A stretch of DNA of 64,000 nucleotides from CAXMST01 sp963712765 (GCA_963712765.1 CAVQIX010000004.1:186001-250000); one strand, 5' to 3'. Positions 40,269 through 48,768 are shown, counted from the first letter of the stretch. Translations and numbers: made by a program. The notes: generated by a model from the letters alone, not told the origin.

Positions 40269-41258
40269 TCAGCGCAGTTCGAGTACTGCTGAGCCCTCGA
40301 GCACTCCGGAACGCAGGTCATCCAGAGCCTGATTCGCGTCCTGCAGCGGGTAGGTGGTGACGTTCGCCTCTACTCCGGCCGCCGCAGCGAGCGGGAGCAG
40401 CTCCTCGCCGTCGCGGCGGGTGAGGTTGGCGACGGATCGGACCTGCCGCTCCTCCCAGAGCAGCTCGTAGGGAAAGGTGGGGATATCCGACATATGGATT
40501 CCGGCGCAGACGACGCTGCCGCCGGGCCCGACAGATGCCAGGGCGGCCGGGACGAGGTCGCCGACGGGAGCGAAGATGATCGCCGCATCGAGCGGCTCCG
40601 GCGGCCGCTCCGTTGAGGGGCCCGCCCACTCGCACCCGATCCGCCGCGCGAACGCCTGGCCCGGCTCGTCGCCTTCACGGGTGAAGGCGAACAGCCGCCG
40701 GCCCTGATGGCGGGCGACCTGGGCGATGAGGTGGGCTGAGGAGCCGAAGCCGTAGAGTCCGATCCGCTCCGCCCCCTCGCACATTCGCAGCGCGCGGTAG
40801 CCGATCAGGCCCGCGCAGAGCAGTGGAGCCGCCTGAACGTCACCGGGACGATCGCCGAGCTGGAAGCAGTAGCGGGCATCGGCGACCGCGAGCTCGGCGT
40901 AGCCGCCGTCGCGGTCGTAGCCGGTGAACTCGGCCCGCTCGCAGAGGTTCTCGCGACCGGCGCGGCACTGCCGGCACTCCCCGCAGGTCCAGCCGAGCCA
41001 GGGAACGCCGATCCGGTCGCTCACGGCCACGCCCTCCGCTCCCTCCCCGAGCTCAGCGACGCGGCCGACGATCTGGTGGCCAAGAACCAGCGGCAACTTG
41101 GGCTCACCCTGGAGCTCGCCGTCGACGACGTGGAGATCGGTCCGGCAGACGCCGCAGGTCGAGACCTCGATCAGCGCCTCGCCCGGGCCGGGCCGGGGAT
41201 CCGGCAGCCGCGCCTCGACCAGATCCTCACCCTCACGCTCAAGCACCATCGCCCTCAT
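40269..41258 (-). CDS. Zinc-dependent alcohol dehydrogenase (MDR family)
   Basis: 329 residues. Catalytic zinc ligands in STCGVCRTDLH and LGHQIVGRV; structural zinc Cys cluster CGECRQCRAGRENLC; Rossmann segment IGLYGFGSSAHLIAQVA, with GFGSSA instead of GxGxxG. The Cys-Arg-Thr-Asp-Leu-His motif is that of the AdhA/AdhP-like group (zinc-binding alcohol dehydrogenase family), NAD(P)-dependent. The substrate alcohol is unknown. It lies 81 bp downstream of the ferredoxin gene on the same strand; cotranscription is possible but not required. Confidence 0.88.
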   Translation of the reverse strand: MRAMVLEREGEDLVEARLPDPRPGPGEALIEVSTCGVCRTDLHVVDGELQGEPKLPLVLGHQIVGRVAELGEGAEGVAVSDRIGVPWLGWTCGECRQCRAGRENLCERAEFTGYDRDGGYAELAVADARYCFQLGDRPGDVQAAPLLCAGLIGYRALRMCEGAERIGLYGFGSSAHLIAQVARHQGRRLFAFTREGDEPGQAFARRIGCEWAGPSTERPPEPLDAAIIFAPVGDLVPAALASVGPGGSVVCAGIHMSDIPTFPYELLWEERQVRSVANLTRRDGEELLPLAAAAGVEANVTTYPLQDANQALDDLRSGVLEGSAVLELR

Positions 41259-41339
41259 TGGCGACAGGGTCTCAGAAATGCGCCAGAGGGCACGTCGGCC
41301 ACCCGGTGATGGAGCTCCCGGCGGCCGGCCGCCTCGCGG

Positions 41340-41606
41340 CTACTTGCCGGTGGCGAAGTAGTCGGCGTTGATCTGGGCGAACCTGGACCACTCCTCGGGG
41401 AGCTGGTCCTCAGCGAAGCAGGCGTCGACCGGACAGGCCTCGACGCAGGCATCGCAGTCGATGCACTCATCGGGATCGATGTAGAGCTGCTTCTGGGCCT
41501 CGTAGTCGGGCTCATCCGGAGTCGGGTGGATGCAGTCGACGGGGCAGACCTCGACACAGGAGTTGTCCTTCTCTCCGATGCACGGTTCTGCGATGACGTA
41601 GGTCAA
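41340..41606 (-). CDS. fdxA: 7Fe ferredoxin (FdxA type)
   Basis: 88 residues from a TTG at 41606 preceded by GAAGGAA; the longer open frame is antisense to the SDR gene. The N terminus TYVIAEPCIG is diagnostic of FdxA. First cluster ligands CIGEKDNSCVEVCPVDC (3Fe-4S/4Fe-4S pattern), second CIDCDACVEACP with its partner Cys in PVDACF. These low-potential electron carriers serve oxidoreductases such as P450s or 2-oxoacid enzymes. Divergent from the SDR gene. Confidence 0.92.
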   Translation of the reverse strand: MTYVIAEPCIGEKDNSCVEVCPVDCIHPTPDEPDYEAQKQLYIDPDECIDCDACVEACPVDACFAEDQLPEEWSRFAQINADYFATGK

Positions 41607-41722
41607 GGTGGCGGTTCCTTCGTTTCGTTTTCGATCTCGGGCCCGTGGGCTCGCCCCCCGGGACGGGCCATTGTAGAAGTCGGCCGCGCCCGGTGCGCGG
41701 CGAGGCCCACCCGCCAGAGGGG

Positions 41723-41728
41723 TAGGGT
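41723..41728 (+). promoter_or_regulatory. -10 element TAGGGT, leaderless start of SDR gene
   Basis: TAGGGT ends 7 nt before the GTG at 41736, fixing the start 210 bp inside the longer open frame. Confidence 0.6.
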
Positions 41729-41735
41729 TCGGGCG

Positions 41736-42605
41736 GTGATCCTGCTCACGGGCGCAACAGGGGTGGTGGGCTCGGCGCTGCTGCCGGAGCTGCTCGCACA
41801 GGGACACGAAGTGCGCTGCCTGGTGCGCGATCCCAGACGCCTCGGCCCCAGTCGCGTCAGGGTCCAGCTCTCGCTCTCCGACCTCGCCGACCCGCGCGGG
41901 CTCCGGCACGCTGTTCGCGGCGCCGACACGGTGATCCACCTCGCCGCGGCGATCCGCGACCAGCCCCCGAAGCGACTCGAGGAGATCAACGCCCTCGGCA
42001 CCTACCGGCTGCTGAAGGCGGCCGAGAACGCCGGGGTCCGGCGCTTCATCTTCTTCAGCGCGATCGGCGCCACCCTGCACCAGCGCACGCGCTTCTTCCG
42101 CTCCAAGGCGCTCGCCGAGGACATCGTCGAGGGGGGAGACATCGAGACCACGATCATCTCTCCGTCGATCATCTACGGGCGCGAGGACCCATGGGTGACG
42201 CTGATGCGCAGGCTGACACTGCTGCCTGTGATGCCGATCTCGGGTGTCGGCCGGGCACGATTTCAGCCCGTCTGGGTGGCCGACGTCGCCGAGGCGACGA
42301 TCGCAGCCATCGACGCTCCCGCCGGCCACTACGAGCTCGGCGGACCCGAGCAGCTCACCTACGCTCAGATGGCGCGGGTGATCGCCGAATGCGCCGGCCG
42401 GCCTCGGCCGCTGCTGCGCGTACCCCTCCCGTTCGTGCGCTCCGGGCTGATCGCCCTTCGCCGCCTCGCTGGGTCACGGGCCTTCGCGACCTGGGAGGAG
42501 GCGGAACTGATGGAGGTTTCCATGGTCCCGGAAGCCGGCGACGACGACATGCGCGGCCTCGGGGTCGAGCCGGCGTCGATGCGCACTGTTCTGCAATCGG
42601 GTTGA
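41736..42605 (+). CDS. NAD(P)-binding atypical SDR (NDUFA9-like)
   Basis: 289 residues starting directly with the nucleotide fold: ILLTGATGVVGSALLPELL (TGxxGxxG), then VRDPRRLGP, DTVIHLAAAIRDQ, NALGTYRLLKAAENAGV, and ISPSIIYGREDPW. The catalytic Tyr region is degenerate, as in the NDUFA9/NmrA-like atypical SDRs that bind NAD(P) as redox sensors or act on quinone or carotenoid pathways. Substrate unknown. Ends 48 bp from the convergent PD40 gene. Confidence 0.82.
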   Translation: MILLTGATGVVGSALLPELLAQGHEVRCLVRDPRRLGPSRVRVQLSLSDLADPRGLRHAVRGADTVIHLAAAIRDQPPKRLEEINALGTYRLLKAAENAGVRRFIFFSAIGATLHQRTRFFRSKALAEDIVEGGDIETTIISPSIIYGREDPWVTLMRRLTLLPVMPISGVGRARFQPVWVADVAEATIAAIDAPAGHYELGGPEQLTYAQMARVIAECAGRPRPLLRVPLPFVRSGLIALRRLAGSRAFATWEEAELMEVSMVPEAGDDDMRGLGVEPASMRTVLQSG

Positions 42606-42653
42606 GTGATCGCCGCTCGGCGGAGGCCACCCCCGGGGTTCGCCCGGCGGCAG

Positions 42654-44750
42654 CTAGCCCTTCCTGAGCGTCACCCGGAACCGATCCTTGCCCCTATTGC
42701 CGGCCCCATCCTCGGCGACCCCCTTGAGCTTGAAGGTGATCTTCTTGCCGCGTTTGAGCAGCTTCTTGACCTTCTTCCTGGTCTTCTTGCCGCGGAGCTT
42801 GAGCTTGAAGCGCTTGGTCTTGCCGGCCTTGACGTTCCGGGTCACGGACTTGAGCCGCAGCTTCTTCTTCGCGGCGGCGACTGCCGATCCGCGCCCCTTG
42901 ACGACGGCCTTGCCTCCCATCTGCTTGACCATGACCTTGGCGTCCTCGTTGGCCGTCGCCTTGGTCTTGACCTGCTTGGAAGATCGCTGCTTACGCTTGC
43001 CCTTGAGCCGGAGGTTGGGATCGGTCCTATCGACGCTGAAGCGTGCGATCGCGGGGGTGGGATCGGTGTTCAGCGCCAGATCGCTCGCCCTGACCTCGAA
43101 TACGTAAGGGCCTTCGGGCAGGGCGTCGGAAGGGGCGTTGACGGCGCCGGGTCCGGAGCAGAGGCCGAAGGCGCCTGGGACCTCGCCGTCGGCGTATAGA
43201 CGGCACCTGAAGCTGGCGGGCGTCTCGCTGGAGCTGAAGGCGTGGGTCGGCGTGCGATCCCTCGTGCCCGATCCACCGGTCGGTCCGGAGTCGATCGTCG
43301 TCTCGGGGGCGGCGATATCGACGTCAAGCTGGCGCAGAAAGATGTCTGCGGTCGTGTCCGTGTCGGCGGGGTCGAGGTTTGCCGCAGCTGACCTGAAAAC
43401 GACGAAGCGACCGTCGCCGGACATCGAGGGTGTGCTCGAGGTACCGTCGCCCTTTGCGCCGCCGGCGCCGTCGGCGCGGGTGGCGAGAATCGTCTGGTCG
43501 GTCTGGGTGTCGCGAACGAAGATGTCGGTCGTTGCGTCGGTGTCGGCGGGGTCGAGGTTGGTCGCTGCCGAGTAGAAGGCGACGAAGCGGCCGGTCCACG
43601 AGATCGAGGCGCGAGCGGTCGAGTAGGCGTTGCCCTTGGCGCCGTCGGCGCCGTCGGCCCGGCTGATCAGGCTGGTCTCGCTCGCCGCCGTATCTCGGAC
43701 GTAGATGTCCTCGGTGGTGTCGCCGTCGGCGGAGTCGAGGTTGTTGGCCTCGGTGGTGAAGGCGACGAAGCGGCCGGTCGCGGAGATCGCGCCGATGTCG
43801 GCGATGCGACTGCCGACGGCGCCGATGGGGCCGTCGGCCCGGCTGACCAGGGTGGTCTGGTTGTTGGCGGTGTCACGAACGTAGACGTCTTGGGTGTCAT
43901 TGGTGTCACCGGGGTCGAGGTTGGTCGCGTCCGAGTCGAAGGCGATCGAGCGCCCGTCGGCGGAGATCGAGACGTTGCTGCCGGAAGAGCCGTTGCCCTT
44001 CGCGCCGCCGGCCCCACTCGCTCGGCTGATCAGGGTGGTCCGGTTGGCCACGGCGTCGCGAACGTAGATGTCGTCGAGGGCGTCGCCGTCGGCCGCATCG
44101 AGGTTTGTGGCCCCGGAGCTGAAGGCGACGAGGCGCCCGTCGGCGGAGATCGAAGGGCTGCCGGAGGCGTCGTTGCCCTTTGCGCCGCCGGCCCCATTCG
44201 CTCGGGAGACGAGGATGGTCTGGCTGGTCTGGGTGTCGCGAAGGTAGACGTCCCGGCCGCCGTCGCCGTCGGCGGGGTCGAGGTTGGTCGCGACCGAATC
44301 GAACGCCACGAAGCGCCCGTCGGCGGAGATCGAAGGGCCGCTGGAAAGGCCGTTGCCCTTCGCGCCGCCGGCCCCACTCGCTCGGCTGACGAGGATGGTC
44401 CGGCTGGTCTGAGTGTCGCGGAGGTAGACGTCGGGGGCGGCGTCGCCGTCGGCGGGATCGAGATTGGTGGCGGTGGAGGTGAAGGCGACGAAACGCCCGT
44501 CGGCTGAGACGGATGAACTGGAGGAGGATGCGTTGCCCTTTGTGCCCCCGGCTCCGTCGGCGCGGCTGATCAGGGTGGTTTCGTCTGCAGCGGCCAGCGC
44601 CACGGCTACCGCCACTGCACAGACGCCGCCGGTCAGGGCAGCAGCGAGAAGGGCGAGCCGCGGTCTGCGGCGAGGGGGCAGAGTCGATCCCACTCTCGGC
44701 TTCAATAAGACGTCACGATGTTCACTCGAGGTCCCTGGCACGGCTTCCAT
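42654..44750 (-). CDS. Secreted PD40/TolB-like seven-bladed propeller protein with Lys-rich C-terminal domain
   Basis: 698 residues from ATG 44750 (5 nt after TAGCGT). A basic signal peptide (PRRRPRLALLAAALTGGVCAVAVAVALAAA) precedes seven repeats of about 60 residues, each of the form ISRADGAGGAKGN-x10-ISADGRFVAF-x8-NLDPADGD-x6-VYVRDT, predicted to make a seven-bladed beta propeller. Next comes an Ig/chitobiase-like domain (PETTIDSGPTGG, SFRCRLYADG) and a C-terminal Lys/Arg-rich domain (from KGKRKQRSSKQVK onwards). Similar secreted proteins are common in Solirubrobacterales; function unknown, perhaps adhesion or wall binding. It is downstream of groEL but separated by two hairpins. Confidence 0.82.
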   Translation of the reverse strand: MEAVPGTSSEHRDVLLKPRVGSTLPPRRRPRLALLAAALTGGVCAVAVAVALAAADETTLISRADGAGGTKGNASSSSSSVSADGRFVAFTSTATNLDPADGDAAPDVYLRDTQTSRTILVSRASGAGGAKGNGLSSGPSISADGRFVAFDSVATNLDPADGDGGRDVYLRDTQTSQTILVSRANGAGGAKGNDASGSPSISADGRLVAFSSGATNLDAADGDALDDIYVRDAVANRTTLISRASGAGGAKGNGSSGSNVSISADGRSIAFDSDATNLDPGDTNDTQDVYVRDTANNQTTLVSRADGPIGAVGSRIADIGAISATGRFVAFTTEANNLDSADGDTTEDIYVRDTAASETSLISRADGADGAKGNAYSTARASISWTGRFVAFYSAATNLDPADTDATTDIFVRDTQTDQTILATRADGAGGAKGDGTSSTPSMSGDGRFVVFRSAAANLDPADTDTTADIFLRQLDVDIAAPETTIDSGPTGGSGTRDRTPTHAFSSSETPASFRCRLYADGEVPGAFGLCSGPGAVNAPSDALPEGPYVFEVRASDLALNTDPTPAIARFSVDRTDPNLRLKGKRKQRSSKQVKTKATANEDAKVMVKQMGGKAVVKGRGSAVAAAKKKLRLKSVTRNVKAGKTKRFKLKLRGKKTRKKVKKLLKRGKKITFKLKGVAEDGAGNRGKDRFRVTLRKG
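43320..44560. repeat. Seven in-frame DNA repeats of about 180 bp inside the PD40 gene
   Basis: The blocks share long near-identical stretches such as GCGCCCGTCGGCGGAGATCG and GTTGCCCTT(C/T)GCGCCGCC. They code for propeller blades, are contiguous and have no spacers, so this is a coding repeat and a possible site of recombination or copy-number change. Confidence 0.75.
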
Positions 44751-44755
44751 TCGCA

Positions 44756-44761
44756 ACGCTA
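44756..44761 (-). promoter_or_regulatory. -10 element TAGCGT of the PD40 gene
   Basis: TAGCGT ends 5 nt before ATG 44750, the shortest gap of the set. It supports 44750 over an in-frame start at 44846, which lies among the groEL terminators. Confidence 0.5.
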
Positions 44762-44790
44762 TCAACGGACGCGAGTGGCGCAGAACGAAG

Positions 44791-44825
44791 AGGAGCCCGG
44801 CCGACGCTTGGTCGACCGGGCTCCT
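44791..44825. terminator. Large hairpin downstream of groEL
   Basis: Arms AGGAGCCCGG and CCGGGCTCCT (10 bp) with additional inner pairs (GAC/GTC). Second of two stem-loops after the groEL stop. Confidence 0.6.
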
Positions 44826-44832
44826 CGAAGGT

Positions 44833-44851
44833 GGGCCGTGAACCACGGCCC
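44833..44851. terminator. Hairpin directly after groEL
   Basis: Arms GGGCCGTG and CACGGCCC (8 bp) with a 3-nt loop, 17 bp past the groEL stop; with the next hairpin it makes a double terminator for the chaperonin operon. Confidence 0.6.
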
Positions 44852-44868
44852 AGGGATGGGGAGATCCC

Positions 44869-46503
44869 CTACATCATCCCGCCCATGTCGGGCATACCAC
44901 CACCGGGCATACCGCCGCCGCCGTCCTGCTCGGGCGGCTCAGCGACGATGCACTCCGTCGTGAGGATGTTCTTCGCGATCGATGCCGCGTTCTGCAGCGC
45001 CGAGCGGGTGACCATCGTCGGGTCGATGACGCCCGCGGAGACCAGGTCCCCGTACTCGCCGGTGCTCGCGTTGAGACCCTCTCCGGCCTTCATGTCGCGC
45101 ACCTTGTTGACCACGACCGAGCCCTCGAAGCCGGAGTTCTCCGCGATCTGGCGGATCGGCTCCTCGAGCGCGCGGCGGATGATCTCCGCCCCGGTCGACT
45201 CGTCACCGTCGAGTCCCTCGACGGAAACCGAGTCCTGAGCGTTGAGGAGAGCGACGCCGCCACCGGGAACGATGCCCTCCTCGAGGGCGGCCCGGGTGGC
45301 CTGTAGCGCGTCCTCGACGCGGTGCTTCTTCTCCTTCATCTCGGTCTCGGTGGCTGCGCCGACCTTGACCACGGCGACACCGCCCGCGAGCTTCGCCAGG
45401 CGCTCTTGGAGCTTCTCCCGGTCGAAATCGCTATCGGTGTTGTCGATCTCGGAGCGGATCTGGTTGATCCGGCCCTCGATGCCCGACTTCTCGCCGTTGC
45501 CGTCGATGAGCGTCGTCTCGTCCTTGCCGACGACGACGCGGCGGGCCTTGCCGAGCTGGCTGAGCTGGGTGTTCTCCAGCTTCAGGCCCATCTCCTCGGT
45601 GATCACCTCGCCACCGGTGAGGATCGCGATGTCCTCGAGCATCCGCTTGCGGCGGTCGCCGAAGCCGGGGGCCTTGACCGCCACACCGGTGAAGGTGCCG
45701 CGGAGCTTGTTGACCACCAGGGTCGCGAGGGCCTCGCCCTCGAGATCCTCGGCGACGATCACGAGCGGCTTGCCGCCCTGCATTACCTGCTCGAGAATCG
45801 GGAGCAGGTCGCGGACGTTTCCGATCTTCTGGTTGGCGATCAGGATGTAGGGCTCTTCGAGAACAGCCTCCATCCGGTCCTGGTCGGTGACCATGTAGGG
45901 CGAGATGTAGCCCTTGTCGAACTGCATGCCCTCGGTGAACTCGAGCTCCATGCCGAACGTCTGGCCCTCTTCGACGTTGACCACGCCGTCCTTGCCGACC
46001 TTCTCGATCGCGTCGGCGATGATGTCGCCGATCTCGTCGTCGGCGGCGGAGATCGAAGCGACCTTGGAGATCTGCTCCTTGCCACCGACCTCCGTCGACT
46101 GCTTGTCGAGCAGGTTCTCGACGACCTGACCGACGGCCGTCTCGATGCCCTTGCGCAGACCCAGCGGGTTGGCGCCGGCAGCGACGTTCTTCAGTCCAGA
46201 ATGAACGATCGTCTGGGCCAGCAGCGTCGCGGTCGTCGTGCCGTCACCGGCAACGTCGTTGGTCGCCGTGGCGACCTCGCGGACGAGCTGCGCGCCCTGG
46301 TTCTCGAACACGTCCTCGATGTCGATCTCACGCGCGATCGTCACACCATCGTTGGTGATCGTCGGCGCGCCGAACTTCTTGTCGAGCACTACGTATCGGC
46401 CCTTCGGACCGAGGGTTACCTTGACCGCATTGGCGACTGCGTCAACACCGTTCTGCAGCGCTGCGCGTGCCTCCGCGTCGTACTTGAGCTCCTTGTGAGC
46501 CAT
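44869..46503 (-). CDS. groEL: Chaperonin GroEL
   Basis: 544 residues with AGGAGGA upstream. Typical features: ATP site GPKGRYVVLDKKFGAPTITNDGVTIA and GDGTTTATLL, the apical GFGDRRKRMLEDIAILTGG, and the C-terminal MPGGGMPDMGGMM tail that sits in the cavity. Distal gene of the groES-groEL operon, 56 bp after groES. The tail is GGM-type, not the His-rich type of actinobacterial GroEL1 paralogues, so this is the main folding chaperonin. Confidence 0.97.
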   Translation of the reverse strand: MAHKELKYDAEARAALQNGVDAVANAVKVTLGPKGRYVVLDKKFGAPTITNDGVTIAREIDIEDVFENQGAQLVREVATATNDVAGDGTTTATLLAQTIVHSGLKNVAAGANPLGLRKGIETAVGQVVENLLDKQSTEVGGKEQISKVASISAADDEIGDIIADAIEKVGKDGVVNVEEGQTFGMELEFTEGMQFDKGYISPYMVTDQDRMEAVLEEPYILIANQKIGNVRDLLPILEQVMQGGKPLVIVAEDLEGEALATLVVNKLRGTFTGVAVKAPGFGDRRKRMLEDIAILTGGEVITEEMGLKLENTQLSQLGKARRVVVGKDETTLIDGNGEKSGIEGRINQIRSEIDNTDSDFDREKLQERLAKLAGGVAVVKVGAATETEMKEKKHRVEDALQATRAALEEGIVPGGGVALLNAQDSVSVEGLDGDESTGAEIIRRALEEPIRQIAENSGFEGSVVVNKVRDMKAGEGLNASTGEYGDLVSAGVIDPTMVTRSALQNAASIAKNILTTECIVAEPPEQDGGGGMPGGGMPDMGGMM

Positions 46504-46559
46504 ATCTCTACGTTCCTCCTACTTACTTGGGAATCGGATTTCTGGGTCAGCCGGGTCGG

Positions 46560-46844
46560 CTACTCGACCTTGGCCAAGACGTCGGACTCGCGCAGGACCA
46601 ACAGGTCCTCGCCGTCGACCTTGACCTCGGTGCCGCCGTACTTGCTGTAGAGCACGGTGTCTCCCTCGCTGACGTCGAGCGGACGGCGCTCGCCGTCCTC
46701 GATCGGACCGTCACCGACGGCGAGAACCTCGCCCTTCTGCGGCTTCTCCTTGGCAGTGTCGGGGAGCACGAGGCCACTGGCCGTCGTCTCTTCCTCGTCG
46801 AGCGCCCGAATTATCAGGCGGTCACCAAGGGGCTTGAGCTTCAT
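46560..46844 (-). CDS. groES: Co-chaperonin GroES
   Basis: 94 residues, normal length. KLKPLGDRLIIRALDEEETTASGLVLPDTAKEKPQ contains the mobile loop that binds GroEL; GDTVLYSKYGGTEVKVDGEDLLVLRESDVLA is the usual C-terminal half. GGAGGT lies 9 nt before ATG. First gene of the operon under the CIRCE element and promoter at 46926-46992. Confidence 0.97.
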   Translation of the reverse strand: MKLKPLGDRLIIRALDEEETTASGLVLPDTAKEKPQKGEVLAVGDGPIEDGERRPLDVSEGDTVLYSKYGGTEVKVDGEDLLVLRESDVLAKVE

Positions 46845-46925
46845 CTCTTACGTACCTCCGTGGGGAGTTGGTTGGTTGATTCAAGGCTTCTGCGAGACGA
46901 TCTTGTCATCTCGCGGCCGGAATAC

Positions 46926-46952
46926 TTGGCACTCTAGAGGTCAGAGTGCCAA
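46926..46952. promoter_or_regulatory. CIRCE element (HrcA operator) of groES-groEL
   Basis: TTGGCACTC (46926-46934), a 9-base spacer, and GAGTGCCAA (46944-46952): a perfect inverted repeat one base per arm off the TTAGCACTC consensus, the usual high-GC variant. It lies just downstream of the predicted transcription start, so HrcA binding would block initiation; heat shock relieves this. hrcA is not in the window. Confidence 0.93.
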
Positions 46953-46964
46953 AGGACGGTATGG

Positions 46965-46992
46965 AATATAGCGCGTACGCGGTGGATCGCAA
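46965..46992 (-). promoter_or_regulatory. Sigma-70-type promoter of groES-groEL
   Basis: On the minus strand TTGCGA (46992-46987) and TATATT (46970-46965) are spaced by 16 bp. Predicted start near 46958, so the CIRCE arms are at the beginning of a leader of about 110 nt. Confidence 0.65.
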
Positions 46993-47055
46993 GTGATCTA
47001 AGTGTGAACGGCTCAGATTCCGGATGGCGTCCGGCCCAGGCCCGACCATTGTGCG

Positions 47056-48351
47056 ATGGCGAGGCTGACACTACTGCGGCAGCAGGCGAAGGAGACGCTG
47101 TGGCTGGCGCCGGCGCTGGGCCTGCTGCTGGCGCTGGCGCTGACCGCGGTCACGATCCGCTTCGACGATGGCATCGAGGTCGGCTCCGGCGCCCTGGTCG
47201 GCTTCGACGGTGGCCCCGACAGCGCCCGGGCGATCCTCTCGACGATCGCGGCCTCGATGCTCACCTTCCTCGCCCTGGTCTTCACGCTGACGGTGGTCGC
47301 CCTCCAGCTCGCCAGCGACTTCTCGCCGCGACTGCTGCGCGGCTTCCTCGTAGCGCGGGCCAGCAAGGTGGCGCTGGGGCTGTTCGTCTCGACATTCACC
47401 TACGCCGTCCTGGTCCTCCGCGAGGTGGACCCCGACAACGTCCCCGAGCTCTCGGTGACGATCGCGATCATCCTGGTGATCGTCTCGGTGATCGCTTTCG
47501 TCTACTACGTCAGTGAGATCGCCCAGTCGCTGCGCGTGGCGAGCATCGTCGAGCGGGCCGGCGACGCGACGCGCTCGGAGATCGCCAGGAGTCTGACCGG
47601 CGACGGCGAGCCGGGAGAGGAGGAGGGCGACCGCGATCACGGCTGGCGCGCAATCGAGGGAGCCGAGCCGGCGGTCGAGCTCGAGTGGGGTGGCGGGGCG
47701 GGCGTGGTCACCGCAATCGACCTCGCGGGACTGCGCGAGGTCGCAGTCGGCAGCGAGGCGATCATCGAGCTTCGGGCACAGGTCGGCGACTTCCTCCCTG
47801 CCGGGGCGCCGCTGGCGGTCATCTTCGGACGCGACCCAGACGTCGGGCCGGAGGCGCTCGGCCCGCTGATCGCGACCGCGAAGGAGCGCACCTTCGACCA
47901 GGACGCGGCGTTCGGATTGCGCCAGCTCGTGGACGTCGCCGCCAGGGCCCTCTCCCCCGGGATCAACGATCCGACCACCGCGGTCCAGTCCCTTGATCAG
48001 ATCCACGACATCCTGCTCGAGCTCGGTGGGCGGCAGCTGTACTCCGGGGTCCTGCGCGGCCCCGAGGGCGAGGTCCGAGTCCTGGTGCCCGTCCACTCCT
48101 GGGACGACTACGTCCACCTCGCGATCGACGAGATCCGGATCGACGGCGAGGGGTCGTTGCAGGTCTCTCGGCGCCTGCAGGCGCTACTCGAGGACCTCCG
48201 TGATCGCCTGCCCGCCTGCCGCAGGCCGAGCGTGGAGCTGCAGCTGGAGCTGCTCGATCAGTCGATCGAGAGGGGCTTCGCCAACGACAGCGACCGCGAG
48301 CGCGCCCGGCTCACCACCTCGGCGGTAGGCGGCGCCGAGCGGGGCGGCTAG
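47056..48351 (+). CDS. DUF2254 family membrane protein
   Basis: 431 residues. Four helices lie in the first 160 residues (APALGLLLALALTAVTI, TIAASMLTFLALVFTLTVVALQLAS, VALGLFVSTFTYAVLVLR, VTIAIILVIVSVIAFVYYVSEIAQSL), followed by a soluble domain with the family signature DQDAAFGLRQLVDVAARALSPGINDPTTAVQSLD. LASDFSPRLLRGFL between helices 2 and 3 is also conserved in DUF2254. Function unknown. Divergent from groES; shares a CTAG with the stop of the convergent ASCH gene. Confidence 0.88.
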   Translation: MARLTLLRQQAKETLWLAPALGLLLALALTAVTIRFDDGIEVGSGALVGFDGGPDSARAILSTIAASMLTFLALVFTLTVVALQLASDFSPRLLRGFLVARASKVALGLFVSTFTYAVLVLREVDPDNVPELSVTIAIILVIVSVIAFVYYVSEIAQSLRVASIVERAGDATRSEIARSLTGDGEPGEEEGDRDHGWRAIEGAEPAVELEWGGGAGVVTAIDLAGLREVAVGSEAIIELRAQVGDFLPAGAPLAVIFGRDPDVGPEALGPLIATAKERTFDQDAAFGLRQLVDVAARALSPGINDPTTAVQSLDQIHDILLELGGRQLYSGVLRGPEGEVRVLVPVHSWDDYVHLAIDEIRIDGEGSLQVSRRLQALLEDLRDRLPACRRPSVELQLELLDQSIERGFANDSDRERARLTTSAVGGAERGG

Positions 48352-48752
48352 TTCGGCGAGGGAGGCTCGCCGTTGCCGAACGAGCCGACGGGCCGCTCGA
48401 CGATCTGGGAGAAACGGACGACGGTGACGAGATCGTCGTTGTCGATTCTGCGGCCATAGATCTGCTCGAGGAAGTTGACCGAATCCTCGATCCGGCGGTT
48501 CTCGGGGTTGTCGTGCTCGATGTCGCGTGGACTGAGCTCGTTGACCTGCTTGACCTCGACGTCGTCGATCACGGCGGAGAAGATCTTCTCCCGCGGGCCG
48601 TGCCGGTTGCCGACGGTGACCCAGACAACCTGTCCGCGGTCGTACTTGCGGGTCTTGTCGCCGAGCCTGATGGTCGCCGTCTTGCGGCCCCGCTTGAGCT
48701 GATCGACGAACAGCGGCGAGTAGAAGTTGAGGACGTAGAGCGCGCTCGTCAT
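48348..48752 (-). CDS. ASCH domain protein
   Basis: 134 residues from ATG 48752 (10 nt after TAGGCT). The ASCH signature LKRGRKTATIRLGDK (GRKT motif with Lys and Thr) begins a PUA-like barrel: YDRGQVVWVTVGNRHG and FSAVIDDVEVKQVNELSPRDIEHD. ASCH proteins bind RNA or hydrolyse modified nucleosides (YqfB-type amidohydrolases use the Lys of this motif). A C-terminal extension (about residues 90-134) contains IYGRRIDNDDLVTVVRFSQ. Exact role unknown. Confidence 0.82.
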   Translation of the reverse strand: MTSALYVLNFYSPLFVDQLKRGRKTATIRLGDKTRKYDRGQVVWVTVGNRHGPREKIFSAVIDDVEVKQVNELSPRDIEHDNPENRRIEDSVNFLEQIYGRRIDNDDLVTVVRFSQIVERPVGSFGNGEPPSPN

Positions 48753-48762
48753 TGCAGGGCGC

Positions 48763-48768
48763 AGCCTA
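48763..48768 (-). promoter_or_regulatory. -10 element TAGGCT of the ASCH gene
   Basis: TAGGCT ends 10 nt before ATG 48752, which supports this start over an upstream in-frame ATG at 48791. Confidence 0.55.

Noticed and set aside
43320..44560. Regular repeats considered as a CRISPR array
   Set aside because: Repeats of about 180 bp are contiguous, in frame and encode propeller blades; there are no spacers and no cas genes.
45322..46650. 442-codon open frame on the + strand
   Set aside because: Antisense to groEL and groES, which are certain.
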